From: Chamaea fasciata | Taxonomy: Eukaryota > Chordata > Aves > Passeriformes > Sylviidae | NCBI GenBank assembly: GCA_029207755.1 | Contig: JARCOQ010000005.1 | Location: 56,295,449-56,359,448 of the forward strand | Length of the DNA stretch: 64,000 bases | Direction: 5' to 3' | In this document: positions 22,291 to 33,300 of the stretch, in pieces | Layout of the letters: each line of letters begins with the position of its first letter | How positions within the stretch are numbered: the first letter of the stretch is position 1 | Translations under genes and position numbers: made by a program | The notes under the pieces: generated by a model | The model's input: only the letters and a program-made list of their open reading frames with translations | Told to the model about the DNA's origin: nothing | Databases searched by the model: none

Positions 22291-25200
22291 GCACAGACAT
22301 GATAGAGTCTCTGGAGAGATGAGGTTTCATAAGCACTGTCTTGAAGAGACCACTATCAGCCAAAGGCTGGCATTGGATTTACTTGTTACACAGAGGTAAA
22401 CCCATTGATACCAGTTGGAGATACTCAATATTTACACTGCTTCTGAAGTGAGGCCACTTCTGGAGATGTTTTAATCTGGAACCACATTTTAGAGATCTGC
22501 TTTTGAAAGGTGGGAGTCAAGTGACCTCAGTCATGTTTATCCAGTCAAGACTGTAGTGGAAACAGAGGAATGTGACACATTCAATTGCATATTTGCAGAA
22601 ACACACCCCTGTGTGTGGCAGTAGGATGGTTTTTAGAATTTCCAGAGCTCAGGTGCCTTTTGCTCCTAATACCATCAAAAGCCTATTTACTGAAACAGCC
22701 CATGAGGCAAACATCAGACACACAGAAACAACAACTGAAGTGAGAGAGACCCTCTGAACTCTATGAAATATTTACAAACAGCTTTAGGAGCCCTGGGATG
22801 AAGTGAAGCACTTTCAAGCAGAGACAGAAAACCTAATGGATATAAAAATCCTTTTTTAGCTCTTGGTGAGATTTGTTTTCAAAGACCAACTATGATACGA
22901 GAAAATGTATTAGGTCATCCAGTCTGCCTCCTCCTCTTCCAGGAGAGAAGTGGTCCCAGTGCTATATTTTATAATACTTGGCTCAGCCCAGTTCTGCCTA
23001 GCTCAGACAACAAAAACCAAACCCACTTCTTGGGAATCTTCTCCGTTTTTCTAAATATTTCACTTGGTGGAATTTTCCCCAGTATTCCACCCAGAAAAAA
23101 TCAACACAGTATGTATAAAGACACTTCGATGTCATGATCATCATGCTGTTGACTTCATATTTATCCCATTAGACAGCCCTAAGTAACTTCCTAGCCAGTG
23201 TGGTGGTGATGTCCCTCTGACATCTGTCTAGAGTTATGCTCCTCTCCATTTGAACACATTATTGCTGTGCTCTGCTGTGACTGATCCTTCACAAGAAATT
23301 CTTTCAGATGTTTTCCTGTCTGTTCTTTTCTCTTTGTATTCATTATTACTATTATTATTATTGCACTTGAGGAAAAGGACACGGAAAAGAAAAAAGAAAG
23401 AAGTAAAAAAGACAAAACCACTTTTTTTCATGTTACCCCAACTGTGCAGGCACAGAAAGATCTATTCTAAATAGCTGGTCTATATGCATAATTCAAGTTT
23501 TACCTCTCGGATTTATGATAAGAGTGTTGTTTTCATTTCTGCTTTCTCTTACTTGCCTCATACAATCTTTTTTCCTCTTAAATTTTTATTAGAACCTTTG
23601 AGTTTTCCATTGCTGTTTGGACATTTTAGAGAAATGATGCTGCCCCTACAGGAGGTTAACCAGGAAGAGTTTCTGCTCTTACACATGTCAATATCAAGAT
23701 GATGAACAGATAATGTCCCCTTGAAGGATTTTCTTTCCATAATCTACTGCCAAGGGAGTGTACAAGAAGATCCACAATCAGTTACAGAGGAGAACTGAGT
23801 TTAAGGAAATCGATCTGAGATCCTCATAGTATTTGTTTTCCTTGCATATTATCCTGCCTTAAAAGAAAGAACACAAAACACAGTCGTTGCCTCAAAGCAG
23901 CCTTTCAAATTTCTGAATCCTTTCAAGAATGTAGTCTTTGTTGATTGTTGTTTCTTAAATTATCCTAAAATAACCTTCAAACTCATATTGGTAGAGGAAG
24001 ATGTACACAGATACTTCAGATTTTCAAAAATAGTTATAGTTTAAGAAATAACTGTGATTTTTTAAAAATTTTACGTTCTGACCAAATCAAGATTTTTTCA
24101 GCATTTGACGTTTTAAATATCTAAAGCAGAACAGCAAACAAAGTAACATACCACAGCTGATCTTATGTGTTAAAAATGCTGCATAGAACTATCTCTCTGA
24201 AACAGAGCTACAAGTCCTATCACAGCCAGACTAAGCTGCCCTTTACAGGATTCTCCTGGGGTAAACTCCCATCCTCGAAGCAGCTTAACCTCATGACGCT
24301 GTTCACCAAGTGATCATTATTCTAATTTTACTCTTGGGGAAGCAAAGGTAAGCAAGACAAAGCATTTATCTAAAACCTTGGAGTAACTCAGGTGCAATTC
24401 ACTGAGCTATGTAAACAGCATGCTGTTTTAATAAGTGGAACAGACTTTCCACATTAGGAGAAACTTTGTTCAAGTTACTACTTTTCTGAGCAGAGCACAG
24501 GTATTTTAACACATAGGTACCTCTGCCAGGAAGCAAGACCGAGGCTTTTTTTTTCCTTCCACCATTACACAGTACAGTCACACGCAAGTGAGCTTCTGCC
24601 TGTCTGCAGGGCTTGCAATAGTAAGAGGTTCTGGCAATAGCTGCACTCCCTATAGGATATATACAGCAACTGGGTCAGCCTGTTTACAAAATAGCTTGTG
24701 ATTATCACAGCAGTGCTCAGCAGCTATGAATACATCATACCAGAGTCTAATTAAAGACAGGCACAGCTAAAGCACTGCAAACTAAAGAAACAGTGGCACT
24801 TAATAAAGCTGCTCAGGATTGGGAAGAGGTTAGTTTTTACTCTCAGTTAGCCCCTTGGAGGCCAGCTAACCAGGTTTATTCTGATCAAGAATTAAAACAT
24901 ACATCTTCTGAGGGTAGTCAGTTCATATCATCAGGAAGAGAGTGAATTTCGTAACAAGACACAGCAGTTTCAACAGTAAAAAAATCATTTTAAGGGGAAA
25001 AGTGAAAACAAAGATCTAGTTAAACTTAGTAATTTGGTAAACTTGGTACATAAAATGGACATACATAAAGCACCATTATACCAATAGCAGTATAAAGCAT
25101 AAGTGTTCCCATCCTTACCCTTCAGAACTCTCCTTCCTCTCCTCAATACACCTACTGCATTAAGACCTCGTGTGATGCTTCAGGATTGACTCCCAATCTG

Positions 25201-27139
25201 TCTAGTCCCCGTGACTCACAAAATGCAGTCTTCTTCAGGCCATGACTTTCCAAAATGACAGCGCACAGGTTAGAAGGGAGGTAGGAAAGTGCCTATTTCT
25301 ATACCAGCGATGGAAAGGAGAAGGCTGTATTTTTTGGAGCAAAATAGTTATGCTAATGGTCTCAGCAAGCAGTGGATTACACTAACACTAGGATATGCTC
25401 CAATACTGGCTGACTAATCATCATTTTAGGGTGAAGACTTAGGGGAAGGGAAACAGTCATTTTTGAAAAGACCAAATTCTAGCAAATCAGTACTACACAA
25501 GAAGAAAAACGTGAAAAATTAGGCAAGGAACCTCTCTTGTACTTGTACTTTTTCAGAAAGAGGCTGGGTTTTTTTTTTTCCTCCATCCATTTGCTTTTTT
25601 AAATGCTGCACAAAAAAAAAAGGTGAAAATCAACGATTCAGTCCATTTGTCTCACATCTTCGTAGGCACTTCAATCAGTTTCATCACGCTTTACAAGTAT
25701 TTTATACATTGCTATAACTGTACTCATAACCAAGTCTGGCCCCACACAGAAAGTTTCAGGCCATTCATACCTCCTTTACAGAACCACAATTCCCTTTTTG
25801 ATGCATGCACACTTTTTTTGGTACCTTGCGTGTTTATACTGTGAAAGCTTTAAGAGTTTCACAGCACCAGAAGAGATGGCCTTGATTTTTCGTCTTGAAT
25901 AGCAGGGAAAGCATTTTTATTTATCTTGGATTTAAGTTTAGAAGGCATCAAGAGCTGTGCAGAGCTGCTGCAGCAGCTCTGCTGAAGAGGTTCAGAATGG
26001 GTCTTTCTCTTCACCAAAGCAAGAAACTTAACAACTTCACCCCTCACACTCAGAGCCAGGAAGTGGCAGGCAGCAGCAACCTTTCTACTTGGATCATTCT
26101 CTTTCCTGCCCAGTATGTGAGCATATGCTGCCCTGCTTCCCAAAGGAGAATTCAAGGGAACCAGACCCTTTCCCTCACCTGCATGCACATGTCCCAGGAA
26201 CCAAGAACTTCTTGGAGGGCCCATCACAGGCTCTGGGCAGTTCAGTACCAGACAGGTCACAACCCACAGACAACACACGGAACACGAAAATCTCTTAAGC
26301 ACATTACAGCTGAGCAAAAGTTCTAAGTTACTAAAAGGATTTTAAATTAAGAGTAAGATAGAAACTTACCACTGCAGTACAGAGCAATGCATATAAAATA
26401 TTAACTTCTAGAGCATTTTTTGACGGTGGTGGGAACTCAGGTGCTTCTCTGACAACACTGCAGATTTCCTAAAATCAGCTTCTCTTAGAGCTTAGAAAAA
26501 CAGGTAACATGAAGTAAGGACACTGAACAAGAACTATGCAGCTCACCAGAAATACCTTTTAACACAACCAGCATCTCTTCAATTAATAATCTTGCTGAGG
26601 TAGAGCTGTTGAGCAGTTACAAATTTAGATAGATCCAGTGATCATCAATAGTAGCAACCAAAGGAGCCTAGTGATAAAACCCCTACTGAATGCTAATAAA
26701 AATGTTCACCATCTTAGGTAGTGTTTCATACATGTCTTCTAGGCAGAATAAGTTTACTTTAAAAAAATATTTAAAATGTCATTATTGCGTATAATAGTTC
26801 CATTATCATATGGATTTAGTACAATGAGAGTGCTGTGGGCAGGCAGTGGTCTTGGAAGTATTGTCCAGTGAAAGGAACAGAACACCAGAGTGTAACAGCA
26901 ACTTAAAAAAACCTAAAAACTTGAAAAAACTTGAAAAAAAAAAAGCACTAGAACTACCTGAAATGAAACTAATTATAACAGGTGACATTGACAAGCAGCA
27001 GCAGAAGCAGGAATCCTTGTTTTTTCATGGCCATATGCAAAACAGTGTTGATATTAATACAAAAAATTAAAACAGACAATAAAAACAAAAAATTCCAGAT
27101 CAAGAAAAACTAAAACCGCTACAGGTGGTTTCAAGAAAA
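22291..27139. other. Intergenic DNA downstream of MRPS33
   Basis: Between the second LTR and the MRPS33 3' end I see no supported gene. An (ATT)n run is at about 23341-23362. The 152-codon minus-strand frame at 25859-26317 has no recognisable domain and no visible splice context. Confidence 0.55.
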
Positions 27140-27362
27140 ACACTGAGCACTTTTTTCTTTTATTACTGTGCTGCAATATACAGTATATTTGAAGTACAGA
27201 AATTCATAACCAGTAAAACTTCAAAGACCCAAGTGCATTCCCAAGGTGGAGTCCACTATTTCACAGTGTGTTTTTTGTGCCCCACACGCAGCTCACATGC
27301 CAGGCCTTCTCCAGCTGTTCCCCAGCATTTCCAGAGTGGTCAGTGACACTGTTCAAACAGCA
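27140..27362 (-). other. MRPS33: MRPS33 3' UTR (approximate)
   Basis: This follows the MRPS33 stop codon on the minus strand and runs to just past the first AATAAA signal. The exact cleavage site is not visible, so the left end is an estimate. Confidence 0.6.
27159..27164 (-). terminator. MRPS33: Polyadenylation signal AATAAA for MRPS33
   Basis: The plus strand reads TTTATT, giving AATAAA on the minus strand about 200 bases after the MRPS33 stop codon. Spacing and position suit the 3' end of this short gene. Confidence 0.65.
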
Positions 27363-27468
27363 CTATTTCTTCTTGAGAGCTCTCTTTCCTTCCCCCTTCT
27401 TTGGTTTTTCCTTCCCACGGAGCTTTTTCATTCGCCTCATCTCCTCCTTGAAGTCCTGATGCTCATCC
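27363..27468 (-). CDS. MRPS33: MRPS33, mitochondrial ribosomal protein mS33, last coding exon
   Basis: This exon encodes the C-terminal 34 complete codons plus the last base of a split Arg codon, and the stop at 27365-27363. It reads [20 protein letters not shown] and continues to a Lys-rich end (ALKKK). This agrees closely with the C-terminus of vertebrate MRPS33, including the [16 protein letters not shown] block. The acceptor is a pyrimidine-rich tract ending CTAG (AG at 27470-27469). Joined to 29151-29365 it gives 106 residues, the length of the human protein. The basic tail suits rRNA contact in the mitochondrial small subunit. Confidence 0.95.
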
Positions 27469-29150
27469 CTAGATAGGGAAGAGGGAATAAAGTTTAGTCT
27501 TTTTCTTGGGATGCAGAGATAGGAATAGTTCTTTGAACAATATGCTAATGAAAAAACCAAAAATCAAAACTTTTTTTAACCATGAAGTCCATAGTGAAGC
27601 TTGCTGCAATGTATTTCATGTTATTGCTGGCAGTATCAATGCATAATAACATGAGAGATTTCCTCTGATACTTTCAGAACCAATAGGGTTGTCCTTTTCA
27701 GCAACAAAGGGTGTGTGCACATACATATTACTCCTATTGCATTTATTGATCCCCTTCATTTAAATGAGCAGTAAAATGCAAAAATCAGCATGAGACAAGA
27801 GTAAGATTTTCCCCCTAGTTATCCAGCTCAGCAGTGCAGCCACAGCACATTGTGTTCCTGTGTTCAGGTCATTAGCTCCTAGGGAAACAAGGCCATGCTG
27901 AGCAGTAATTACAGCACATGGCACTGCTCTCAGGTGACTTCAGGAATGAGTTATGAAGATGGCATTAATACTGGTAGAATCTTAATAAGAGAATAAAGCA
28001 GGAAGGAGGATGAAGGGGCTGGCAGAGGTAATTAATCATCAATCATTTTCTAGTAAGTTCTATTAATCTGTTCCTGTATTTTTAGCAGTATTTTTCAGTG
28101 CAAAGTGATTTTCAAAAGTCATAACGGCATCCTATGTGGCCTAAGATTGCTGCACTGCTATTTTTAAACACGACTTCTCTAAATAGAAACAAAAAGCTTG
28201 TGATTTATTACCAGCCCCATTAGTCCATAATTCTTCATTACATGTTTTTTTTTTTTTCTTCTGCCAACTCTCTGTATACAGAGCAGCTAGAGAAGGAACT
28301 TAATAGGGGAAGGAGAAGAGTAAAGAACGTCAGCATCACATTGAGGCTTTCTGTGTAAACAAACAGCCAGAATAGAAAGTGTTAGCACACCCACCTAAAT
28401 CAAAAACATCCTGGATGCAATCCTTGATGGTTAGTATTGTCACATTAGCAACAGTTAATCTGTTTTGACTATACAGGGTTGGCAGCCTCACTTTTAAGGA
28501 TTTTTTTAGTGCTACCTGATTGAAGAAAAAGAACTGCATTGGACTCCTGCTGGTGATCTTCAGCAGTACAATTCTCCCTGATATAAACCGTGGAAGTTAA
28601 TTTAGAAATTAGACAACTGGTTTGGATGAAGCTGGAATTAACGAGACTATTTAAATCACATTTGAATTTAATTTAATTTATTTTGAAGAATAAAAAGGCC
28701 CTCTGGCCTAACAGAGATTTTCCGTCTCTTCTAAATTTCACTTATTAGCTGTTAAATGACTGAGAAATATATGGTAAGTCTGGTGGTAACATGACCTCTT
28801 TGTAGCTCATTCATTTGCCATATTCAGAACTACAGACCCATCTCTTGTCTATCAGAAAGCTTTCTTCTCTTCCCCACAAGGCAAAAGCAGGAGCTATTTC
28901 TTAGGTAACTGCTTGCCCACAACTACACTCAAGTCTTTCTCACAAAAGGTTCCAATTATGATAAAAGTCAGACAGCAGTCACTTTGCTCTCCTTGCCCTC
29001 AGCGCAACTATCAAGAGCCTACTTCCATATGTACCCCATTCAGAACTAAACATTTCTCCTCTTTCCCTTGGGGAAAACAACTGCCACAAGACTCCCACCC
29101 CCCCTTTCCCACCTCCAGCCCTGCTCCCACCCTGCAGGCACAGGAAGTAC
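27469..29150 (-). other. MRPS33: MRPS33 intron between the two coding exons
   Basis: It is bounded by GT at 29150-29149 and AG at 27470-27469 on the minus strand, and it splits an Arg codon AG|G. No repeat or nested gene was recognised inside. Confidence 0.85.
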
Positions 29151-29365
29151 CTGTAGAGGCCGAAGTAGCGGAGTTTGGTCATGAGGGCGTAGTAGGTGTT
29201 GTGAGGGGGGTACCAGTTGTACACCTCCTCCCTCTTGGCCAGGGGCTGCTCGCTGAACAGCTTCACCACCCTCATGGATTTGGAGTCCGTGGGCCTGACA
29301 ACGTCGCCGAAGATCTGGGCACTCAGCCGGGCCATGCGAAGGGCGTAGCTGGAAACGTTGGACAT
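29151..29365 (-). CDS. MRPS33: MRPS33, mitochondrial ribosomal protein mS33, first coding exon
   Basis: mS33 is a small protein of the mitochondrial 28S ribosomal subunit, made in the cytosol and imported for mitochondrial translation. The exon encodes residues 1-71 plus two bases of codon 72. It starts [20 protein letters not shown], and the blocks [16 protein letters not shown] and YFGLYR further along match vertebrate MRPS33. The ATG at 29365-29363 has G at -3. The exon extends 41 bases upstream as 5' UTR to an acceptor (pyrimidine tract ending TTGCAG, AG at 29408-29407), so exon 2 spans 29151-29406. The donor is TACAG|GTACTT. Upstream in-frame sequence lacks conservation with the family, which supports this start. 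Confidence 0.96.
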
Positions 29366-30178
29366 CTCCCCAGGAACAGCGGGCACACACAGACAGATGG
29401 ACCTTCCTGCAAGAGGAAACAGAAGAGCCACAACTCTTAAGATGGCTGAGTAGAACAAGCTATCCCAGAATTAAGGCAAACAAGGGAACATATCGTACAC
29501 TGATCACTCATTTGACATCACATGTTCCTTGCATAAAATCAGTCTAATACTTTAGCATGTAAAGAACATCATGAATACAGGGACAATCCCCAGCCTACAG
29601 ACAGCAATGCCACCTATAAAAGTAGCTCCACTGCACCACGATTCACCATGGCTAGCATGGTTAATCAGCAGAACCCACTCAGCCTGCTTAAGACAACCCC
29701 TAAACTCCAGCCACAGGAACAATTACAGCCTGAGCTCTGCCAGAAGTCGCACCTGTGGGATCCCACCAACTGCTACACAAGCACAAGGTAAGGCACCACC
29801 TGAACATCCAGAAAAAATAACCTAGATTTCCCTCATCAAAGTTTCTCACCCTATTCAAAACATTGTTATAATCCATGCGACAATGGGCTAAATAAATCAT
29901 GTTCCTCTACATGATTCACACGGATCTTTCCCATCTCAATTCCCTTCCCGTGATCATCTCCATCAGCTTTTTCTCCATTCTCTTTTCAGTCTCTCACAAT
30001 ACCTATTCTTTTTGAGAGGAAAAAAGTAGTTTTCCCATGCCAGATTCTTTTTTCCAAGAAAATGCATCAGCAGTTTCCCATACTCTTTTCGTCAACTCTT
30101 ACCTAAAAACCTCTGCAACAAAAATGTCCCAAAGACAAAACCACTGGTATTAGGCCACCAGACAACATCCACTCTCCT

Positions 30179-30224
30179 AAAGTAGCACGAGAAGGCTGTT
30201 CTCTCAGCCTTCTCATGCTACTTT
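30179..30224 (-). other. Long hairpin: 20-bp stem, 6-nt loop
   Basis: The 20-base arms at 30179-30198 and 30205-30224 are reverse complements except at one position, around the loop TTCTCT. In minus-strand RNA, the sense of MRPS33, the odd pair is a G-U wobble, so all 20 positions can pair. In plus-strand RNA it would be a C-A mismatch. It could be a microRNA-like stem, although the stem is short for a pri-miRNA and there are no extended flanking arms. It could also be a template-switch palindrome. I do not recognise either arm as a known microRNA. Confidence 0.6.
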
Positions 30225-31643
30225 CTAATCCTCCCCATTTTAAGTCTTCTTTACTCTTTCTTTGCAGAATGGGTTGTAGTAGACAAGAATAGGAATCCCG
30301 TAATCTTGTATTTGAAGTTGCATCTTGTCTGTAATTTGTCTTTTTGAATGAGTGATAATGTAAGTCTTCAGACAAATTAAGCAGGTTCATTCAAGAGCAT
30401 GACACTGAGGTTAAAGTTTAAAATTCTTGTTTTAAAATATATTGCACAGCTCATTCCAGCATATGAGCATAACAAATTAAAGATCGTGGGTAAGAGTAAT
30501 CATCAGGACAAGTGCTAAGTCCACTTCAGTATGATTACACAGAGCCTGTTGTTTAATAACACAGATTTGAAGTATTCATAACCTCACATACATATATCTG
30601 CTCACTGGAGGACCTGCTTTGAGTTACTCCTGTTAGCAAAGCACTCTAAAGGAAGCAGGAAAAAAAATCAAACGTGAAAATAATACAAGTAATTTGAGAC
30701 GACAGAATAATGGAAAAAAGTAATAAAAGGGAAGACAAAGCATCAGAGACCTTGAGCTAAGGCAGTAGGCCTACTGTGAGAAGACAGAAACTCTTAAATT
30801 TGATTGCAGGGCAGCACTTCAACGTGAGCACCTATTACAGGGGGAAATAATGGCCAAGTTTTAGTAAATCATCTGTTTCAGAACAGCCAGTTCTCCTGCA
30901 TTCAGAGACAAAGCAACAAATTGTCCCCCAAACTCTTCATCACCTGACTCCATAAGCGTGTCTTTATCACCAGACTTGAACACACAACTTCCTTAATCTC
31001 TACCTTACAGCATCCTTAAAATGAGAATACCTTTAGCTCCTGAACAATGCAAACCTGTGGTCTGAGGAACCTGATTTTCACTTCTGAATCGCTAAAGGAA
31101 TTATAACAGCCCAAGTTAAGGCTGGAGACTTCCATTAATCCTCGCCCAACTAAGAACTCTTGAGATAGAAACAAAACAAAGGCTGCAGACTCCCAAGAGC
31201 CAGAGCTATCCAAAGCCTGTTCTAGGGTGGTTCTGTGAGATGTTGCATCTGTGAGATGGAAGAGTACTGTCGTTACTGTCACCTCTAGCAATGACACCTT
31301 CAGGATCGCCCACCAGGAATTAGCACACCTAAGCCAAGACCAGTGCTCAGCGCTGCCGCACCACCTGCTCCCAGCTCCCACCCAAAGGCAAGCGTTCCCG
31401 TCCTGGGCTGGGTTATTCGTTATTCCCGATCCACCGGCTTGTTTCAGACCGCTCCCTTCTCACTCGGAACACGCCAGGAGAACGCTCTTTTCCCCGCGTT
31501 ACTTCTGGTTTTCCCAGGAGCACAGGGGGAAGACCAGGCCGCCACGGAGCTCAACCCGCGGCGGGCGCGGCGCCGCCTCCCTGCGGGCCGGGAGCGCCGG
31601 GACGCGCCCCAGGGCTGCGGCTCCCGGGGACACGGCCCCGCCC

Positions 31644-31682
31644 GGTCCCGGAGCCCTGTCCCGGAGCCCGGTCCCGGAGCCC
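31644..31682. repeat. 13-bp minisatellite, three units
   Basis: Three adjacent 13-bp units, GGTCCCGGAGCCC with a variant TGTCCCGGAGCCC in the middle (31644-31656, 31657-31669, 31670-31682), lie in the MRPS33 CpG island. They fall just inside the predicted intron 1. Confidence 0.85.
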
Positions 31683-31712
31683 GATCCCCCCGTTCAGCCA
31701 CGCTCGGCCCCG

Positions 31713-31800
31713 CTCACCCCGCGCTGACCGCGGCCGGAGGAGAGGCGGCGCTGCCGGAGGGAGGCGGCGCGCACGGGTGACGCGAGGGGCGGGACGGGCG
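31713..31800 (-). other. MRPS33: Probable non-coding first exon of MRPS33 (approximate)
   Basis: A good donor, CGGG|GTGAGC, lies on the minus strand with GT at 31717-31716, so exon 1 would end at 31718. The transcription start is a guess, placed before the 17-bp minisatellite. The exon is inferred because the coding exon 29151-29406 opens with a strong acceptor and the only nearby CpG island is here. Confidence 0.4.
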
Positions 31801-31866
31801 GCCGAGGGAGGGATCCGGCCGAGGGTGGGATCCGGCCGAGGGTGGGGTCCGGCCGAGGGAGGGAGC
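31800..31866. repeat. 17-bp minisatellite, four units
   Basis: Units of 17 bp close to GGCCGAGGGTGGGATCC run at 31800-31816, 31817-31833 and 31834-31850, with a 16-bp partial fourth copy at 31851-31866. Differences are a few single bases. The repeat lies at the MRPS33 promoter. Confidence 0.9.
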
Positions 31867-31945
31867 TGCCCGCTCCCCTTTCTCCCTCTGCTGTTTGTCC
31901 TCCTTCCCCGCGCTCACTGGCGGCTCGTCGGGTGCTGTCCCCGCG

Positions 31946-32072
31946 GTCGTGCAGTCACGGAATCGCAGACTATCCCGAGTTGGAAGTGACCCACAAGGAT
32001 TGCTCTCTGCGGAGCGCAACCCAAAATGCCTCACACCGCGAGAGGGTCACACCCTCCTGCGTCAAGAAGGTT
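31946..32072 (-). repeat. CR1 LINE 3' end, antisense
   Basis: 'gtcacggaatcgcagactat' and 'cccgagttggaagtgaccc' with 'acaaggat' are the reverse complement of a CR1 tail. It directly flanks the MRPS33 CpG island, and its remaining CpGs suggest little methylation-driven decay. Confidence 0.8.
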
Positions 32073-33198
32073 TTCATTGTGTCCTCCTCTCTTTCGTTTC
32101 CCTTCATGTTGTAAGCAGCTTTGAAGTTACGTGCTTAATCTAATAATGAAACGAGAAAAGCGGTTATCCTCGTTAAAAGCTGATGACAAGTCTACAAAGA
32201 GCCTTTATTCTTTGGTTTTAGCAGGGAAGGGTGGTGTGAGATGCCCACACTGACTCGTCCAGTCAGCAGCCTCGCTCCATAAGAACTGGTGTTCAGGTTA
32301 ATGAAACCGAGCTGGTTTTAGTCTTAGGAGAAGGCATGACTTTACATAAAGAGCTGGAAGCCGGGTGTCTTCACTCATGGCCTTGACCAGGCTGCAAACC
32401 GCGACAAATGTCAAAATCTAGTTTTATTGAAAGGACATGAAAGGGAGAGTTTGGGAGCTACAAATGTTGGTCGTTCACTGTTATTTCCAAACCACTTTGA
32501 GAGATTGTTTCTCTACTCCAAATTCAGGGTGTATATCTCCTGTGCTCCTTGCCAGCCCTTACCCTCCTAACTTTTGCTTCCCTCCTGCTGCTTGTTTTCA
32601 AAGATAGTTATTAAGCTGCATAAATATATCTGCCTTGGCAAATTTACCTGTGCAATCTCAGTTTTTCAGCACAAGTGTCCTCTTGGTCTCTTGATACTGG
32701 TGAAGGTGGTGAATTGGTCACTCACCTTCGTGCCCCAAAGCTGGAGTGGGATGTATGCCCAGGGGAGCCCCTGGGGTGTAGGGATGGGCACCTGACCCTG
32801 CTGTGCTTCCCCTGGCACCCCTCTGGCCACTGCCAATCCCACTAGACATGAGCTTCCCAGTGCTTGATTTATGCTAATTTTTAATCAGTGCCAGGAGGTG
32901 CTAAATCAGACTCTGTGCAAACATCTGAGTAAATGACAACTATGTGATTGCATTTATATGCCAAACGTGTAATGCCATCGAAGGAGCAAATTGGGTTTGT
33001 CTGGCTTGCCCTGTTTTCTAGAAGAGAAGATTCTGCCAAGCATTGAACAAATTGTTATTCTGTCATCCTTCCTTGATTAATTTTCTGTCACCTTTTCCAT
33101 GCTTGTCACAGGCAGAGCAGCCTCAAGGCCTGGGCAACCCAGTCCCCTTTCTTGTCCTTTTTGAATATTGGCGTGATCCTCTAATTTCCTTTATATTC
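32073..33198. other. Intergenic DNA upstream of MRPS33
   Basis: Nothing recognisable apart from short chance open frames. Confidence 0.5.
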
Positions 33199-33300
33199 CT
33201 GATCTAGTGGAAGGTTTCCTTGCCCATGGCAGGGAGGGATTGGAACCATATCATATTTAAGGTCCCTTCTGACCCAAGCCTTTGTATGATTCTGTGATTA
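33199..33300 (+). repeat. CR1 LINE 3' end
   Basis: A sense CR1 terminus: 'ctgatctagtggaaggtttc', 'ttgcccatggcaggga', 'taaggtcccttctgaccc' and the end 'tatgattctgtgatta'. It is 5'-truncated. Confidence 0.9.

Larger units (their letters stand above)
29407..31712 (-). other. MRPS33: MRPS33 intron 1 (within the 5' UTR)
   Basis: This separates the coding part from the CpG island that must hold the promoter. It contains the hairpin at 30179-30224 and otherwise nothing recognisable. The right boundary depends on the predicted exon 1 donor. Confidence 0.6.
31540..31960 (-). promoter_or_regulatory. MRPS33: MRPS33 CpG island and promoter region
   Basis: A compact GC- and CpG-dense block lies about 2.2 kb upstream of the first coding exon of MRPS33, on the side expected for its promoter. 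It includes two short minisatellites (31644-31682 and 31800-31866). On its upstream side it is abutted by an antisense CR1 fragment. Confidence 0.75.

Noticed and set aside
22905..22985. CR1-like string 'aggtcatccagtctgcctcc'
   Set aside because: The similarity is too short and does not extend into a CR1 tail.
25859..26326. Overlapping sense and antisense frames of 143-152 codons
   Set aside because: They show no family features, splice context or CpG promoter, and each overlaps a frame on the other strand.
31251..32034. Open frames across the MRPS33 CpG island
   Set aside because: They are low-complexity products of GC-rich minisatellite DNA with no family resemblance.
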